Below the pieces are notes generated by a model that saw only the letters and a list, made by a program, of their open reading frames with translations, was not told where the DNA came from and did no database searches. A DNA stretch of 43,414 nt from Saprospiraceae bacterium. Lineage in GTDB: Bacteria; Bacteroidota; Bacteroidia; Chitinophagales; Saprospiraceae. Positions within the stretch are counted from its first letter, which is position 1. Each line of letters begins with the position of its first letter. This document shows positions 27,108 to 36,914 of the stretch, piece by piece. The position numbers and the translations under genes were made by a program. The stretch spans positions 1 to 43,414 of the forward strand of contig JAGPCT010000028.1 in NCBI GenBank assembly GCA_018057925.1. Reading direction: 5' to 3'.

Positions 27108-28502
27108 TTAATTGACAGCTTTAGGCTTTCGCTTAGTTTTAAACATCTCCACAGCATCTTTTTCCTTAATAAATCCAACTTCTGTGAATGTATGTTGTAC
27201 AAACTTCTTGATATCCTGATAATCTCTTCCTCTTTTGTCGGTAAAATGCTTTAGCAATCGTTTGATATAAGCCAGGCTTGAATACTCTAATTGTTGATTA
27301 AAGTGTTCATTGCCAAATATATCCATATATATAATAAAGGTTTTAAATAATTCGAAATAATCCGGATAGTCAGCTATACCGGCATTATCTATCCATTGCT
27401 TAAAATAACGCAAAACAGCTTGCCGAATCGCTTCGGCTTCATTGGACAAGCCTTTATATTTAGTCAAATATTCTTTGACACCTTCTACGATATCTACGTG
27501 CATAAAACCTTTGCTATGCAATTCATTAACCAGCTTATAATAAGCTAAGATATCGTCTTGAATCTTTTCATCTAAGTATTCAAATACACGTCGATCACTA
27601 TCCGGTCCGAGAATAGTCTTATTTTCATACATTTCTATCAAGAAATCAAAGTATTCATCAGAAAAAGCACTATTTTCCTTTCTATTCTGATTGAATAATT
27701 TTTTACATGTGTCTTTATCTTCACCTACTAAATTAAAGAAATTTAATAAGATGAATAAAATCTGATGCTGTTCCTCTGTATTAGAAAACACAGGATTGAC
27801 AAGCACTTTGGTTATTTCCGGCTTAATATTGCTGTTATCCAATCGCAACCTTTGGCGCTGGAATAGAAAGTGTTTGAGTGATGGGTAATACAACTTCAAC
27901 TCACCCATTGTGTGTGGAATCTTAGCTGTAAAGTAATTGTGATTACTAAATTGATTTCTATAGCGAGTGTATGCAGCCTTTCTTACAGCCGGATCGTAAT
28001 ATTTTTCCAACTTCTGAGCTAAAATCCATTGGTGGACACGTTTATTTTCTATTTCCTCCAATAAATTGGCAATCCATATATCGCTACTCAACAAAAACCC
28101 AATTTGCACCGTTTGTCCGATGCGATTTTTTACAAATTCAAAATTAGGGGAAGTTGTAATGGAAAGCAACAAATCTTTAAAATGGTCTTGAGGCGTCAAG
28201 TACTTATAGTTTTTGTCGTGGTAGCCTCTCAACACGCTAAATCCAAGTAGTCTTGGCAAAAGTAGATCTTCAAGGTCAGGATTGAGGAATTCCCTTTCAA
28301 ATGCTTCTAATTGCAATGGAAAATGATTGGCTACTTCAATGTGTATTGCCATCATCCTTTCTTCAAACTCCTCGATCAGCTCTTTATAGCTTTCTTCCTC
28401 TTCTTCTTCGCGATATGTTGCCAATGTTTCAGAGGCTTGAATGTCAGCAGCAATGGCTTTCAGCTCATCGATGTATTTTTGAATTTCTTTATTTTCTTCC
28501 AT
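27108..28502 (-). CDS. Helical protein of unknown function
   Basis: A 464-residue soluble protein, very rich in Leu, Glu, Lys and Tyr, without signal peptide or membrane segment. The first 55 residues are acidic and coiled-coil-like (TYREEEEEESYKELIEEFEER). The rest looks all-helical, in repeated units such as FEFVKNRIGQTVQIGFLLSSDIW in part and YEYLDEKIQDDILAYYKLV-like helices, as in repeat-scaffold proteins. I recognise no catalytic motif and no known family. The basic tail ends KTKRKPKAVN. It follows the rpsP terminator on the same strand and is probably a separate unit. The codon use resembles its neighbours, so it is probably an old lineage gene. Confidence 0.75.
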   Translation of the reverse strand: MEENKEIQKYIDELKAIAADIQASETLATYREEEEEESYKELIEEFEERMMAIHIEVANHFPLQLEAFEREFLNPDLEDLLLPRLLGFSVLRGYHDKNYKYLTPQDHFKDLLLSITTSPNFEFVKNRIGQTVQIGFLLSSDIWIANLLEEIENKRVHQWILAQKLEKYYDPAVRKAAYTRYRNQFSNHNYFTAKIPHTMGELKLYYPSLKHFLFQRQRLRLDNSNIKPEITKVLVNPVFSNTEEQHQILFILLNFFNLVGEDKDTCKKLFNQNRKENSAFSDEYFDFLIEMYENKTILGPDSDRRVFEYLDEKIQDDILAYYKLVNELHSKGFMHVDIVEGVKEYLTKYKGLSNEAEAIRQAVLRYFKQWIDNAGIADYPDYFELFKTFIIYMDIFGNEHFNQQLEYSSLAYIKRLLKHFTDKRGRDYQDIKKFVQHTFTEVGFIKEKDAVEMFKTKRKPKAVN

Positions 28503-28525
28503 TTTATTAAAATTAAAAAAGTTCT

Positions 28526-28568
28526 AAAAAATAGGAACCTGGTAGAATTTTCAGGCTCTACCAGGTTC
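28526..28568 (-). terminator. Rho-independent terminator of rpsP
   Basis: On the minus strand GAACCTGGTAGA and TCTACCAGGTTC form a perfect 12-bp stem with a 10-base loop, followed by CTATTTTTTAG. It lies 77 bp after the rpsP stop and just ahead of the next minus-strand gene. Confidence 0.85.
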
Positions 28569-28644
28569 ATTTCAACACAGAAAAATAGTCAAGCACAAAC
28601 TTAAACTATTTTTGTGAAATATTCTGTTCTTAATATAAAAAATA

Positions 28645-29349
28645 TTAAGCTTTTTCTTCTTCCTCAGTAGAGGCCTCAGGATTCTCTTGTACTGGTTCTT
28701 CAGCTACTGGGGCTTCTTCTGCTTCAGCAACAGGTGTTTCAGCTACTGGAGCTTCTTCTGCAACCGGTGTTTCAACAACTTCTTCCACTACAGCAGGAGA
28801 TTCTTCAACAACCGGTGTTTCAACAACTTCAGGAGTTGCAACTTCAACAGCCACTTCTTCTGTTGCATTCACGGTCTCATCTATTGTCTCTACTACTTCT
28901 TCGACAGCTGGCGCTTCTTCCACTACAACAGGCTTAGCTTTGGCTTCACCATGAATAGCCTTATGTTTCGCTGTTTTTTCGGCTTTGTGAGAATCACGTC
29001 TTTCAGAGATTTTGTTTTCTTTGGCATCGATCCAAGCTGCCCATCTCTTGTCTGCTTCTTCCTGAGAAAATGCTCCCTTTGCAACACCTCTGTTCAAGTG
29101 TTTTTTAACCAATACTCCCTTGAAGCGAAGGATAGCCCTTGCTGTATCTGTAGGCTGAGCACCCTTAACCAACCAATTGTATGCCGCTTCACGGTCAATT
29201 TCAATTGTCGCCGGCTTAGTCATTGGGTTATAAGAGCCAATTCTCTCAATGTACTTACCATCACGAGGTGAACGCGAATCTGCTACTACGAGATGATAAA
29301 ACGGAGCCTTAGCTCTTCCTTTTCTTTGCAATCTAATTTTAACTGCCAT
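28645..29349 (-). CDS. rpsP: Small-subunit ribosomal protein bS16 with a long acidic tail
   Basis: Residues 1-85 are bS16: [39 protein letters not shown] and [18 protein letters not shown]. Residues 86-140 are a basic extension common in Bacteroidota. The last 95 residues are a repetitive Glu/Val/Ala/Pro sequence ([17 protein letters not shown] and similar), bringing the total to 234, against about 82 in E. coli. The tail is probably disordered and should lie outside the ribosome core; its role is not known. A -7 box (29431) and a strong terminator (28526) frame it as a single-gene transcript. Confidence 0.96.
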   Translation of the reverse strand: MAVKIRLQRKGRAKAPFYHLVVADSRSPRDGKYIERIGSYNPMTKPATIEIDREAAYNWLVKGAQPTDTARAILRFKGVLVKKHLNRGVAKGAFSQEEADKRWAAWIDAKENKISERRDSHKAEKTAKHKAIHGEAKAKPVVVEEAPAVEEVVETIDETVNATEEVAVEVATPEVVETPVVEESPAVVEEVVETPVAEEAPVAETPVAEAEEAPVAEEPVQENPEASTEEEEKA

Positions 29350-29430
29350 TTTTTGTTAAATTTATTAGTTAATTATATGAATATCAACCCTGTATCCTTT
29401 GAAAACAAACTACAGGGATTTAACGAGGCA

Positions 29431-29438
29431 CAAAGATA
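29431..29438 (-). promoter_or_regulatory. Probable -7 box of rpsP
   Basis: Minus-strand TATCTTTG matches TAnnTTTG, 81 bp before the rpsP start. The -33 region lacks a clear TTTG. Confidence 0.45.
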
Positions 29439-29534
29439 AGTCTTTATTTTATATCCTTGTATGATTTATTGCTTATTTTTTTATTTCGGCTCCCCTCTTT
29501 CTTTCCTTTTGCCTATATGACTTGACACACTTTT

Positions 29535-29685
29535 AACCCAAATTCCACATTAGACAAATGCGGAATCGATTTACGACTCGTAATCAATGGTTTACAGAAA
29601 CCATTGAAACGATTCGTACATCGGGATTAACCCTCATAATCAGCACTATACGGTTTTTCAAAACCTTTATTGCTGAATTCGGGTT
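29535..29685 (+). repeat. 151-bp dispersed three-hairpin repeat, copy 3
   Basis: From AACCCAAATTC to GAATTCGGGTT, between the rpsP promoter and the 3' end of the YceI gene. The middle hairpin is CAATGGTTT-ACAG-AAACCATTG. Flanking TTTT and TTTAAAA extend the inverted ends slightly. Confidence 0.9.
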
Positions 29686-29745
29686 TAAAATGTCACCTGT
29701 TTTCTCAGAGAGGAATTCCAAAGGAAGAAGCCACATCTTTTTATT

Positions 29746-30324
29746 TTACTTCACCTTATTCATGGTTGTGAGTATTGTGATTTCTACTTCCTTAGCTATC
29801 TGATCTTTGACCACTGCCGGAATTTTAATATTATAATCGGATAACAATACTTTTAAGACACTTTGGACTTCGATACTGCCCTTGTTCACCTTAATCGTGC
29901 CATTGGCCGTTATGTCTTTTGTCACGCCATGCATGGTCAACTTGCCGGATACGGTAGCCTTATATGTTCCATCTTTGTCAAATTGAATATTGGACAGATT
30001 GGTAATATTACCGCTAAAGGTTGCTTTCGGGTACTTTGCAGACTCCATATAGTTTTCATTGAAGTGCTCCTGCATCAAAGCTTTTTCAAACTGAAAAGAT
30101 CGTATCAATACGATAAATTCTATTTTTCCGGTACTAACATCCAAAGCAGAACTTACCTTGTTATTCTTTGCTTCTATCTGTTCTATTTTCGCATCTGATA
30201 AAAAACGTATTTGACCATTCCGCGAGAAATACTTCCCCTGCCCGTATATCATAGACGCTGATAACGTCAGGATAGCCACAAAAGCTGCATTTACATAGTT
30301 TAATTTTACTTTTTTAAACACCAT
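29746..30324 (-). CDS. YceI-family periplasmic protein
   Basis: A 192-residue exported protein with a signal peptide (residues 1-28, ending MIYGQG) and the YceI lipocalin-like barrel: IRFLSDAKIEQIEAKNN, SSALDVSTGKIEF, ESAKYPKATFSGNI and the hallmark VSGKLTMHGVTKDI. YceI proteins bind polyprenyl or other lipids in a hydrophobic pocket; the ligand here is unknown. An OB-fold membrane protein is encoded upstream on the same strand after a 200-bp gap, a pairing seen repeatedly in Bacteroidota. Confidence 0.9.
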   Translation of the reverse strand: MVFKKVKLNYVNAAFVAILTLSASMIYGQGKYFSRNGQIRFLSDAKIEQIEAKNNKVSSALDVSTGKIEFIVLIRSFQFEKALMQEHFNENYMESAKYPKATFSGNITNLSNIQFDKDGTYKATVSGKLTMHGVTKDITANGTIKVNKGSIEVQSVLKVLLSDYNIKIPAVVKDQIAKEVEITILTTMNKVK

Positions 30325-30526
30325 TATTTCAATTTTATTCCTTATTAAATAAATATTTGAAAAAAGTGTTCATGATACAATGCTTCGTGTCAAACTTTTT
30401 TTTATAGATCCCTTGTAAGGCAAGGCAAAGCTTATTGAATCAATCCTACCAAATGAACTTGTAAGCAAACCTCTTAAATAGGAAGTGTATGGCCTATACA
30501 GCATATCACTGTCAAAGTCTAGGAAA

Positions 30527-30940
30527 TCACGGCAATATATGACACCGTTCCATAACCACATCTGTTGTAAAACCGGAACACAAGCCTTTTATCTTAATGG
30601 TTTGGCCGGATTCAAGGCGAGTTTTGTCCTGAACTTGTATAGGGTCAAGTTGGCACATAACGGTACTCATAGGGTTATCAGATTGTAAGAGAATAATGGG
30701 CGTACCGTCTTCGGCTTTATCTACTGTTCCGATTACGCCGTGAACCTCTATCAGCTTTCCCAAATATTTAGTATTGGCTGACTGCTCATTAGTTTCATAA
30801 TCATGAATTATTTCGGCAGCTTTTACGGACAAATCAGGTTTTGCGCCGGCAATATCTTGATGTGATTTGTTTAAATAAAAGTAAACCCCCGCTGATGCAG
30901 CTAACGCTACTAATAGTCCCATCAATACCCATTTCTTCAT
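30527..30940 (-). CDS. OB-fold (tRNA_anti-like) membrane-anchored protein
   Basis: A 137-residue protein with one N-terminal membrane anchor (LMGLLVALAASAGVYFYL) and a domain of the tRNA_anti-like OB-fold type: AAEIIHDYETNEQSANTKYL near 42, GKLIEVHGVIGTV, and GQTIKIKGLCSGFTTDVVME near the end. The conserved phrase ending in CxG(F/Y)xxDV(V/I) is typical. Function is unknown; the domain probably faces the periplasm. It lies between sdhB and the YceI gene on the same strand. Confidence 0.8.
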   Translation of the reverse strand: MKKWVLMGLLVALAASAGVYFYLNKSHQDIAGAKPDLSVKAAEIIHDYETNEQSANTKYLGKLIEVHGVIGTVDKAEDGTPIILLQSDNPMSTVMCQLDPIQVQDKTRLESGQTIKIKGLCSGFTTDVVMERCHILP

Positions 30941-31079
30941 TTTGTTGATTTTATTGGATTATTGTGTCAATACAAAAAAACATATAAGGTATAACGAAAG
31001 CTTTCAAAATTATTTTGTTAAAATTGATTGAACAAAAAACTAAACTATATTAAATAGAATTTAATCCCCCTTTCAGTTA

Positions 31080-31826
31080 TTAATCCTTACAGAGGGATGC
31101 ACTGAGATAATCTCTGTTCATCCTTGCAATATTCTCAATTGAGATCTCTTTAGGGCATTCGTACTCGCACGCACCTGTATTAGAGCATCCTCCAAAGCCT
31201 TCTTTATCCATTTGGTGTACCATCTCTAAGGTACGGCGATTTTGCTCGGGCTTACCTTGAGGCAGTTGGTTTAATTGGCTTATTTTAGCCGCAGTAAACA
31301 AAGCTGCACTACTATTGGGGCATGCAGCAACACATGCGCCACAACCGATACAAGCTGCCGCTTCAAAGGCTCTATCTGCGATGTCTTTGCCTATCGGGAT
31401 ACTGTTGGCATCTTGAGCATTACCTGTATTGACAGACACAAAGCCACCCGAAGCAATTATGCGGTCAAAGGCGCTTCTATCCACTACAAGGTCTTTCACA
31501 ACCGGAAATGAAGAAGCTCTCCAAGGCTCTACTACAATAGATTCCCCATCGTGAAAGGATCTCATGTGAAGTTGGCAAGTAGTCACTCCTCTGTTAGGTC
31601 CATGTGGCCTACCATTGATATACATACTGCACATACCGCATATTCCTTCACGACAATCGTGATCAAAGGCTATCGGATCATCACCCTCATTAATCAGCCG
31701 TTCGTTGAGGACGTCAAACATTTCAAGGAAAGACATGTCGGGAGATATATCATCGACATCATAATTCTGGAAAGCCCCTTCTGACTTACCGTTTTGTTGT
31801 CTCCAGACTTTGAGTTTCAATTTCAT
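31080..31826 (-). CDS. sdhB: Succinate dehydrogenase/fumarate reductase iron-sulfur subunit
   Basis: A 248-residue SdhB. The N-terminal ferredoxin domain binds [2Fe-2S] through CREGICGMC and the later TTCQLH Cys. The C-terminal domain has [12 protein letters not shown] and [12 protein letters not shown] for the [4Fe-4S] and [3Fe-4S] clusters. It passes electrons between the SdhA flavin and the cytochrome b subunit. It starts 51 bp after sdhA in an sdhCAB operon. Confidence 0.97.
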   Translation of the reverse strand: MKLKLKVWRQQNGKSEGAFQNYDVDDISPDMSFLEMFDVLNERLINEGDDPIAFDHDCREGICGMCSMYINGRPHGPNRGVTTCQLHMRSFHDGESIVVEPWRASSFPVVKDLVVDRSAFDRIIASGGFVSVNTGNAQDANSIPIGKDIADRAFEAAACIGCGACVAACPNSSAALFTAAKISQLNQLPQGKPEQNRRTLEMVHQMDKEGFGGCSNTGACEYECPKEISIENIARMNRDYLSASLCKD

Positions 31827-31877
31827 ATCTTACTCTTATTTATGTTAGGGCATATCAATAAATGCCGTTAATTTTGT

Positions 31878-33854
31878 TTATTTATAACTTCTTTGGGCGA
31901 TTTTAATATTCTCATAAACCAAAGGTTCTTTGTGCAGCTCGAAGTTGCCGGCACCTTTAAACTCCCATGCAGAGACAAAGGCATAATGTTCATCATCACG
32001 AAGGGCTTCTCCTTCGCTTGTTTGATATTCTTCTCTAAAGTGACCGCCACACGATTCATTTCGATCTAAGGCGTCAATACACATCAATTCTGCGAGTTCA
32101 AGGAAGTCGGCCAGACGACCTGCTTTCTCCAATTCAGGATTAAATTCGTCTGTACTTCCCGGTATCCGTACATCTTTCCAAAATTCTTCACGTATAGCCT
32201 GCACTTCGGTGATTGCTTCCTTCAATCCTTGCGCATTGCGTGCCATTCCACATTTATTCCACATCACTTTGCCCAATTTTTTATGAAAATGGTCAACAGA
32301 GTGCTTTCCTTTGACATTCATCAACTTTTGAATCCTGTCCCGCACGCCTTTTTCTGCTTCGACGAAGGCTTCATGGTCGGTCGAAATGGCCTTGGTACGT
32401 ATTTCATTGGATAAATAGTCTCCTATCGTATATGGCAAAACGAAATAACCATCAGCAAGACCTTGCATCAAAGCAGAAGCTCCCAACCTATTGGCTCCGT
32501 GGTCTGAGAAATTACATTCACCCAGTGCATACATTCCCGGTACAGTGGTCATCAGATTATAATCAACCCATAATCCGCCCATGGTATAGTGTACTGCAGG
32601 ATAAATCCTCATTGGCACTTCATAGGGGTTTTCTCCTGTTATTTGCTTATACATATCAAAGAGGTTGCCGTATTTTTCTTTGATAATATCTTTACCAAGT
32701 GCGATAACTTCTGCCTCCGTTGGATTTTCAATATGATGCTTATTCGCTTCTATTGCGCCATATCGCTTAATTGCCGAGGCAAAGTCAAGATATACTGCCA
32801 TCTTGGATGAACCGACGCCGTATCCTTCATCGCAACGTTCTTTAGCGGCTCTGGATGCCACATCACGAGGCACAAGGTTTCCAAAGGCCGGATAACGACG
32901 CTCTAAGTAATAATCTCGTTCATCTTCAGGAATTTGATTAGCCGGTCTTTTGTCATCTTTTTTCTTAGGAACCCATATACGCCCATCATTTCGGAGAGAT
33001 TCAGACATCAAGGTCAACTTGGATTGATGGTCTCCACTCACAGGAATACATGTAGGGTGAATCTGAGTATAACAAGGATTGCCGAAGTAAGCTCCTTTCT
33101 TATGTGCCTTCCAAGCAGCAGTTACATTGCTTCCCATAGCATTGGTGGAAAGGTAAAACACGTTGCCATACCCTCCTGTACACAAGACCACTGCATGGCC
33201 AAAATATCTTTCTATTTCGCCTGTTATGAGGTTACGGGCGATGATGCCCCGAGCTTTACCTTCAATAGTAACAACATCGAGCATCTCATGGCGGCTGTAC
33301 ATGTGAATTTTTCCCATACCAACTTGTCGTTCAAGAGCAGAATAAGCTCCCAACAACAATTGTTGACCGGTTTGTCCGGAAGCATAGAAAGTACGTTGAA
33401 CCTGCACTCCACCGAAGGATCGATTGCTTAAAAGACCACCGTATTCACGAGCAAAAGGCACTCCTTGAGCTACACATTGGTCTATGATGTTACCACTAAC
33501 TTCGGAAAGGCGGTGAACATTGGCTTCGCGGGAGCGGTAATCTCCCCCTTTAACTGTATCATAAAAGAGACGATATACGCTATCTCCATCATTTTGATAA
33601 TTTTTAGCGGCGTTGATCCCACCTTGAGCGGCAATGGAATGCGCCCTTCTTGGACTATCCTGAAAGCAAAACACCTTTACCTTATAACCCATCTCGGCTA
33701 AGGTTGCTGCTGCTGAAGCTCCTGCCAATCCTGATCCAACAACAATAACTTCAATGCTTCGCCTATTGGCCGGATTGACAAGGTGAACTTTTGATTTATA
33801 ATCAGACCACTTTTGGCTCAATTCACCGGGTGGTATTTTTGCATCTAAACTCAT
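31878..33854 (-). CDS. sdhA: Succinate dehydrogenase/fumarate reductase flavoprotein subunit
   Basis: A 658-residue SdhA of the Bacteroidota type. The FAD-binding site starts [12 protein letters not shown] near 36; His in [14 protein letters not shown] near 71 is the covalent flavin attachment point. Substrate-site segments include [13 protein letters not shown] and [17 protein letters not shown]. The chain is longer than the proteobacterial form (about 590) as in other members of this group. It forms the cytoplasmic catalytic subunit of complex II and oxidises succinate or, in the reverse direction, reduces fumarate. It follows sdhC by 45 bp. Confidence 0.97.
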   Translation of the reverse strand: MSLDAKIPPGELSQKWSDYKSKVHLVNPANRRSIEVIVVGSGLAGASAAATLAEMGYKVKVFCFQDSPRRAHSIAAQGGINAAKNYQNDGDSVYRLFYDTVKGGDYRSREANVHRLSEVSGNIIDQCVAQGVPFAREYGGLLSNRSFGGVQVQRTFYASGQTGQQLLLGAYSALERQVGMGKIHMYSRHEMLDVVTIEGKARGIIARNLITGEIERYFGHAVVLCTGGYGNVFYLSTNAMGSNVTAAWKAHKKGAYFGNPCYTQIHPTCIPVSGDHQSKLTLMSESLRNDGRIWVPKKKDDKRPANQIPEDERDYYLERRYPAFGNLVPRDVASRAAKERCDEGYGVGSSKMAVYLDFASAIKRYGAIEANKHHIENPTEAEVIALGKDIIKEKYGNLFDMYKQITGENPYEVPMRIYPAVHYTMGGLWVDYNLMTTVPGMYALGECNFSDHGANRLGASALMQGLADGYFVLPYTIGDYLSNEIRTKAISTDHEAFVEAEKGVRDRIQKLMNVKGKHSVDHFHKKLGKVMWNKCGMARNAQGLKEAITEVQAIREEFWKDVRIPGSTDEFNPELEKAGRLADFLELAELMCIDALDRNESCGGHFREEYQTSEGEALRDDEHYAFVSAWEFKGAGNFELHKEPLVYENIKIAQRSYK

Positions 33855-33899
33855 AATATCGTATGATTAATATATTCTAAAAATGAATAATGGGTAATA

Positions 33900-34586
33900 T
33901 TATTGTACCATCAAATACATATAAATGGGAATGATAACAAATCCCAAGCAAATTACAAAAGAAAAAACCTTAGCAATCCATTTGATGACCGGTGTATATT
34001 TCCGGCTATTGATACCCAGAGTCTGAAATGCACTCCAGAAGCCGTGCAGCAAATGGAAGTACAACACAACCATTGCAATCACATATACAACAACAATCCA
34101 TAGTTGACTAAAGGAGTTCTTCACACCCCAATACAAATCTTTTTGCTCTATGCCATCTATTGTGGTCATTGGCAACGTATTTCCAAATTTATATTTTAGC
34201 CAGAAATCACCCATGTGGATGAGGATAAAAAACAAAATCAAAGTCCCCAGCAAAGCCATATTGGCTGAATACCATGATTTTGCTTGGTAGAGATTGACGG
34301 AATATCCTTTTTTGCCTCGTGAAGATTTATTTTTCATTGTGAGTGCAACACCCTGTATAGCATGCAACAATATTCCGAGATAAAGACCTATGGAGATAAC
34401 CTCTATAAGTGGATTGTGTACCATAAAGTGCGCATACCTATTAAAAGATACGCCTCCGTCATCTTTTAATAACTGCAAATTGCCTAATAAATGTACGAGC
34501 AAAAAGGAGATTAAAAACAACCCCGTTAAACTCATTACAAATTTTTGCCCATTTTTTGAGGTCAGAAAGGTAACAAACCAATTCAT
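33900..34586 (-). CDS. sdhC: Succinate dehydrogenase cytochrome b subunit (single-subunit type)
   Basis: A 228-residue membrane protein with five predicted helices: SLTGLFLISFLLVHLLGNL, EVISIGLYLGILLHAIQGVA, MALLGTLILFFILIHMGDFW, LWIVVVYVIAMVVLYFHLLH, and KVFSFVICLGFVIIPIYMYL. His residues in helices 1-4 are the expected ligands of two haems. One such subunit anchors SdhA/SdhB and reacts with quinone, as in the B-type enzymes of Bacteroidota and Bacillus. It is the first gene of the operon and is preceded by a good promoter. Confidence 0.95.
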   Translation of the reverse strand: MNWFVTFLTSKNGQKFVMSLTGLFLISFLLVHLLGNLQLLKDDGGVSFNRYAHFMVHNPLIEVISIGLYLGILLHAIQGVALTMKNKSSRGKKGYSVNLYQAKSWYSANMALLGTLILFFILIHMGDFWLKYKFGNTLPMTTIDGIEQKDLYWGVKNSFSQLWIVVVYVIAMVVLYFHLLHGFWSAFQTLGINSRKYTPVIKWIAKVFSFVICLGFVIIPIYMYLMVQ

Positions 34587-34609
34587 GTTTTGATTTTAAC
34601 TTATTTATG

Positions 34610-34639
34610 CAAATTTATTAACAAATTAATAAAATCAAA
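34610..34639 (-). promoter_or_regulatory. Promoter of sdhCAB
   Basis: Minus strand TTTG (34639-34636), an 18-bp spacer and TAAATTTG (34617-34610) match the Bacteroidota promoter. The -7 box is 23 bp ahead of the ATG at 34586. Confidence 0.65.
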
Positions 34640-34844
34640 GTCAAGTATTGCCACACTATCAGAATACAGCTAATTTAGAAGATATCTAAACAAGTTCATC
34701 TTCCTACACAATTACCGATATTCTAAATAAATATCAATTATTTGGACTTTACATACCATTATTTTAAATTTAATTGAAATTTCCATACTTTTCATTTAAT
34801 TGATTCTTCTGAAAATTTTCACATTTCTTTTTCAACAATGCTTC

Positions 34845-34981
34845 ATTCTGATAGACATATATGAAAATAGATTTACGACTTGTAATCAATGATTTTATGA
34901 AAGCATTGAACCGATTCGTACATCGGGATTAACCCTCATAATCAGCACTATACGGTTTTACAAAACCTTTACTGCTGAATT
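34845..34981 (+). repeat. 151-bp repeat, copy with a decayed left end and a displaced right end
   Basis: The central and right parts match the full copies closely up to CTGCTGAATT at 34981, where the match breaks off. The missing end GAATTCGGGTTT occurs 129 bp later, at 35111-35122. The intervening AT-rich DNA is not part of other copies, so an insertion flanked by AATT is possible. The left end is changed beyond recognition before about 34845. Confidence 0.75.
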
Positions 34982-35110
34982 ACATCTAATTAAATCGCAA
35001 CAAGTTGATTATCTAATATTTGTAAATATATTGATTCGTGAATATTTGAATTTCAACACAACAAACAGTTAGCAATATATTTCTTAAAGAAACTATTGTA
35101 CCTTTAATAT

Positions 35111-35122
35111 GAATTCGGGTTT
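35111..35122 (+). repeat. Isolated right end of the 151-bp repeat
   Basis: GAATTCGGGTTT is identical to the right end of the full copies and lies 129 bp beyond the point where the copy at 34845-34981 stops. Confidence 0.5.
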
Positions 35123-35218
35123 AAAAGAATAACATAAAATTACAAATCTTTATAAATCCCCGTTCATTCATCGTATTTTTACAAAAAAAGGAATATATTA
35201 CCGCAAATATTTCTCTAA

Positions 35219-35920
35219 ATGAACCATCCAATCCAATGCAGCCTTGATAATACAGCACGTATTACAAAACTTCTATCCATCTCTTCTGAAAATAGGAATC
35301 AGGAGTGGCAATCAGAGTTCTTTGCCTACCTCCCTAATGCCTGTTTTATGGCTGGTGACCCTCAGGTAACACACGGCCCCGATGGATTCCCATACTTTGA
35401 ATTATATTACACTCCTCCCGGTTATTCAGGAAATTATTACTGCATTGAAAGCATTTTAGATACTGTTTTGTCTCAAGGATTAGGCATTTCAATACACAGA
35501 CAAAAAGGTTCAGCTGAATGGGTGTTTACCTATGGCGACTTATTAAACTACAAACTTACACAATACTTTTATCAACTTCCGGATATCGATCCATCTCCGG
35601 ATTATATAGCCTCAAAAGAATTGGAACAAATGATGATTGTTCAACCTTCAGAGGAATTTCTGCCACTGGAGACCCGCGATATACTTCGTTCCTTTCTTAA
35701 TTATATAGGTATAGAATCTCCCCAAATGATGGGCATCATCCGTTCGTCAGACAGAACCCAACAACCACAATTGGTTTTCAACCTATTCCCCGAAGATTTT
35801 AACACGGAGGAGGAATATAAATTCAGATTATACCAACTCGGCTGGTTTTTACCCAAACATTACATTGTTGTTGGTCTATCCAAAGATGACGAAGCTATAT
35901 CCTCATTTATACCGCTATAA
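35219..35920 (+). CDS. Conserved-looking hypothetical protein
   Basis: A 233-residue soluble protein without signal peptide or membrane segment. It contains AYLPNACFMAGDPQVTHG near 35, the aromatic stretch YFELYYTPPGYSGNYYCIES, and near the end PQLVFNLFPEDF and YQLGWFLPKHYIVVGLS. The two halves look like mixed alpha/beta domains; the second recalls SseB-type domains only loosely. I do not recognise a family. The codon use and composition match the neighbours. It lies alone between the sdh operon promoter region and a convergent SGNH hydrolase. No good promoter was found upstream. Confidence 0.75.
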   Translation: MNHPIQCSLDNTARITKLLSISSENRNQEWQSEFFAYLPNACFMAGDPQVTHGPDGFPYFELYYTPPGYSGNYYCIESILDTVLSQGLGISIHRQKGSAEWVFTYGDLLNYKLTQYFYQLPDIDPSPDYIASKELEQMMIVQPSEEFLPLETRDILRSFLNYIGIESPQMMGIIRSSDRTQQPQLVFNLFPEDFNTEEEYKFRLYQLGWFLPKHYIVVGLSKDDEAISSFIPL

Positions 35921-35962
35921 CAAAGCATTACATCTTATTATTGGGTAAAAAAAGATACTTGT

Positions 35963-36586
35963 TTAGCCTCCAAACAAAGTATTATAAATAACTTTTGCGG
36001 CAACTTCACTCCCTCGCTCTGAAGGGTGGAAACCATCGTCACCATAATAGCTATAATCATTTTTGGAATCGATGTAATCTTTCCACACTTGTCCAACCGG
36101 GCACAGCAATGCATTGGTCTGCTCCGCAGCCTCACTATACGACTGGATGACATTGTCAAAAAGTCTGAAATTATTCTTTGAAGGCCACACCATAAAAAAA
36201 GCGAGTTTAGATCCGGCTTTATTGCACATTTTACTGATGCGTTTTCCGTCCTTAATCAGTGCAGCTTTACCTGCATTGCCGGTAGATGGACCCTGTTGGA
36301 TGACAACAAAATCGTATTTTCCATTACTAATGAGCAATTGCAACTTATTATTAGACAAATGTTCATCGAGAGAATAGTTGGCATAAGTAAGGGATTGAAC
36401 CTCTATTTTCCGACCATCCGGGCTGCCCATTCTAGCGACCTTTGTCGGTAAATCATTATATTCGGTTAAGCTGTTGCCGACAAAAAGAATCTTTATCTTT
36501 TCAGGAGTATTGGTCTGTCCGTAAGCTTGTTGGGTGACAAATCCAACAAAAAAACATAGTAAAAATAAGAAAGTTAAATGCTTCAT
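35963..36586 (-). CDS. SGNH/GDSL-type secreted hydrolase
   Basis: A 207-residue protein with a signal peptide (TFLFLLCFFVGFVTQQAYG). Block I is ILFVGNSLTEYNDLP with the nucleophilic Ser near 36, in the GNSL variant rather than GDSL. Block V is DDGFHPSERG near 186, providing the catalytic Asp and His. FVVIQQGPSTGNAG matches the region before block III. Such enzymes hydrolyse esters of lipids or carbohydrates; the substrate is not evident. The gene faces the hypothetical gene at 35219 tail to tail with a 42-bp gap. Confidence 0.85.
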   Translation of the reverse strand: MKHLTFLFLLCFFVGFVTQQAYGQTNTPEKIKILFVGNSLTEYNDLPTKVARMGSPDGRKIEVQSLTYANYSLDEHLSNNKLQLLISNGKYDFVVIQQGPSTGNAGKAALIKDGKRISKMCNKAGSKLAFFMVWPSKNNFRLFDNVIQSYSEAAEQTNALLCPVGQVWKDYIDSKNDYSYYGDDGFHPSERGSEVAAKVIYNTLFGG

Positions 36587-36914
36587 TCAAGTAGAATTTT
36601 TATTAAGACGAGACAACTTTTGTCATGACCACACAGGATAACAAAAAAATCATCTCTTTAACGTTTTATTAAATTTCAATTCTGTAATACAATAATCTGA
36701 ATTTATATACAATCCAAGTTTATTAATCTTGAACTTTAAAATCACAACCCATTGTTTTTGTTTAATTTAATTCAAACGATTCTGCAAATTTATAAAAATA
36801 AATCCTAAAACATTACAATCATTGCCTATACAATTCGATTCTTTATTGTTGTACATCAAATAATAAAAAGTCCATTTTTACAATGGTGCACAACCAGACA
36901 AATCTTATCTTTCT
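36587..36914. other. Gene-free AT-rich stretch
   Basis: About 330 bp upstream of the SGNH hydrolase with no credible gene, hairpin or promoter found. It ends at a reversed copy of the 151-bp repeat. Confidence 0.4.

Noticed and set aside
28687-29271. 194-codon Cys/Phe-rich open frame on the plus strand
   Set aside because: It mirrors the repetitive Glu/Val/Pro tail of bS16; the Cys and Phe come from reading GAA/GCA-rich codons backwards.
29558-29803. Short frames starting MRNRFTTRNQW in several repeat copies (29558, 38019, 37042 reversed)
   Set aside because: They lie wholly or mainly inside the 151-bp repeat. Copy 1 has a stop in the same frame, the frames run into unrelated flanking DNA, and the variation follows hairpin pairing rather than codons.
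30370-30561. 63-codon open frame overlapping the end of the OB-fold gene
   Set aside because: It starts inside the 3' end of the OB-fold gene in another frame and its product resembles nothing known; no promoter is visible.
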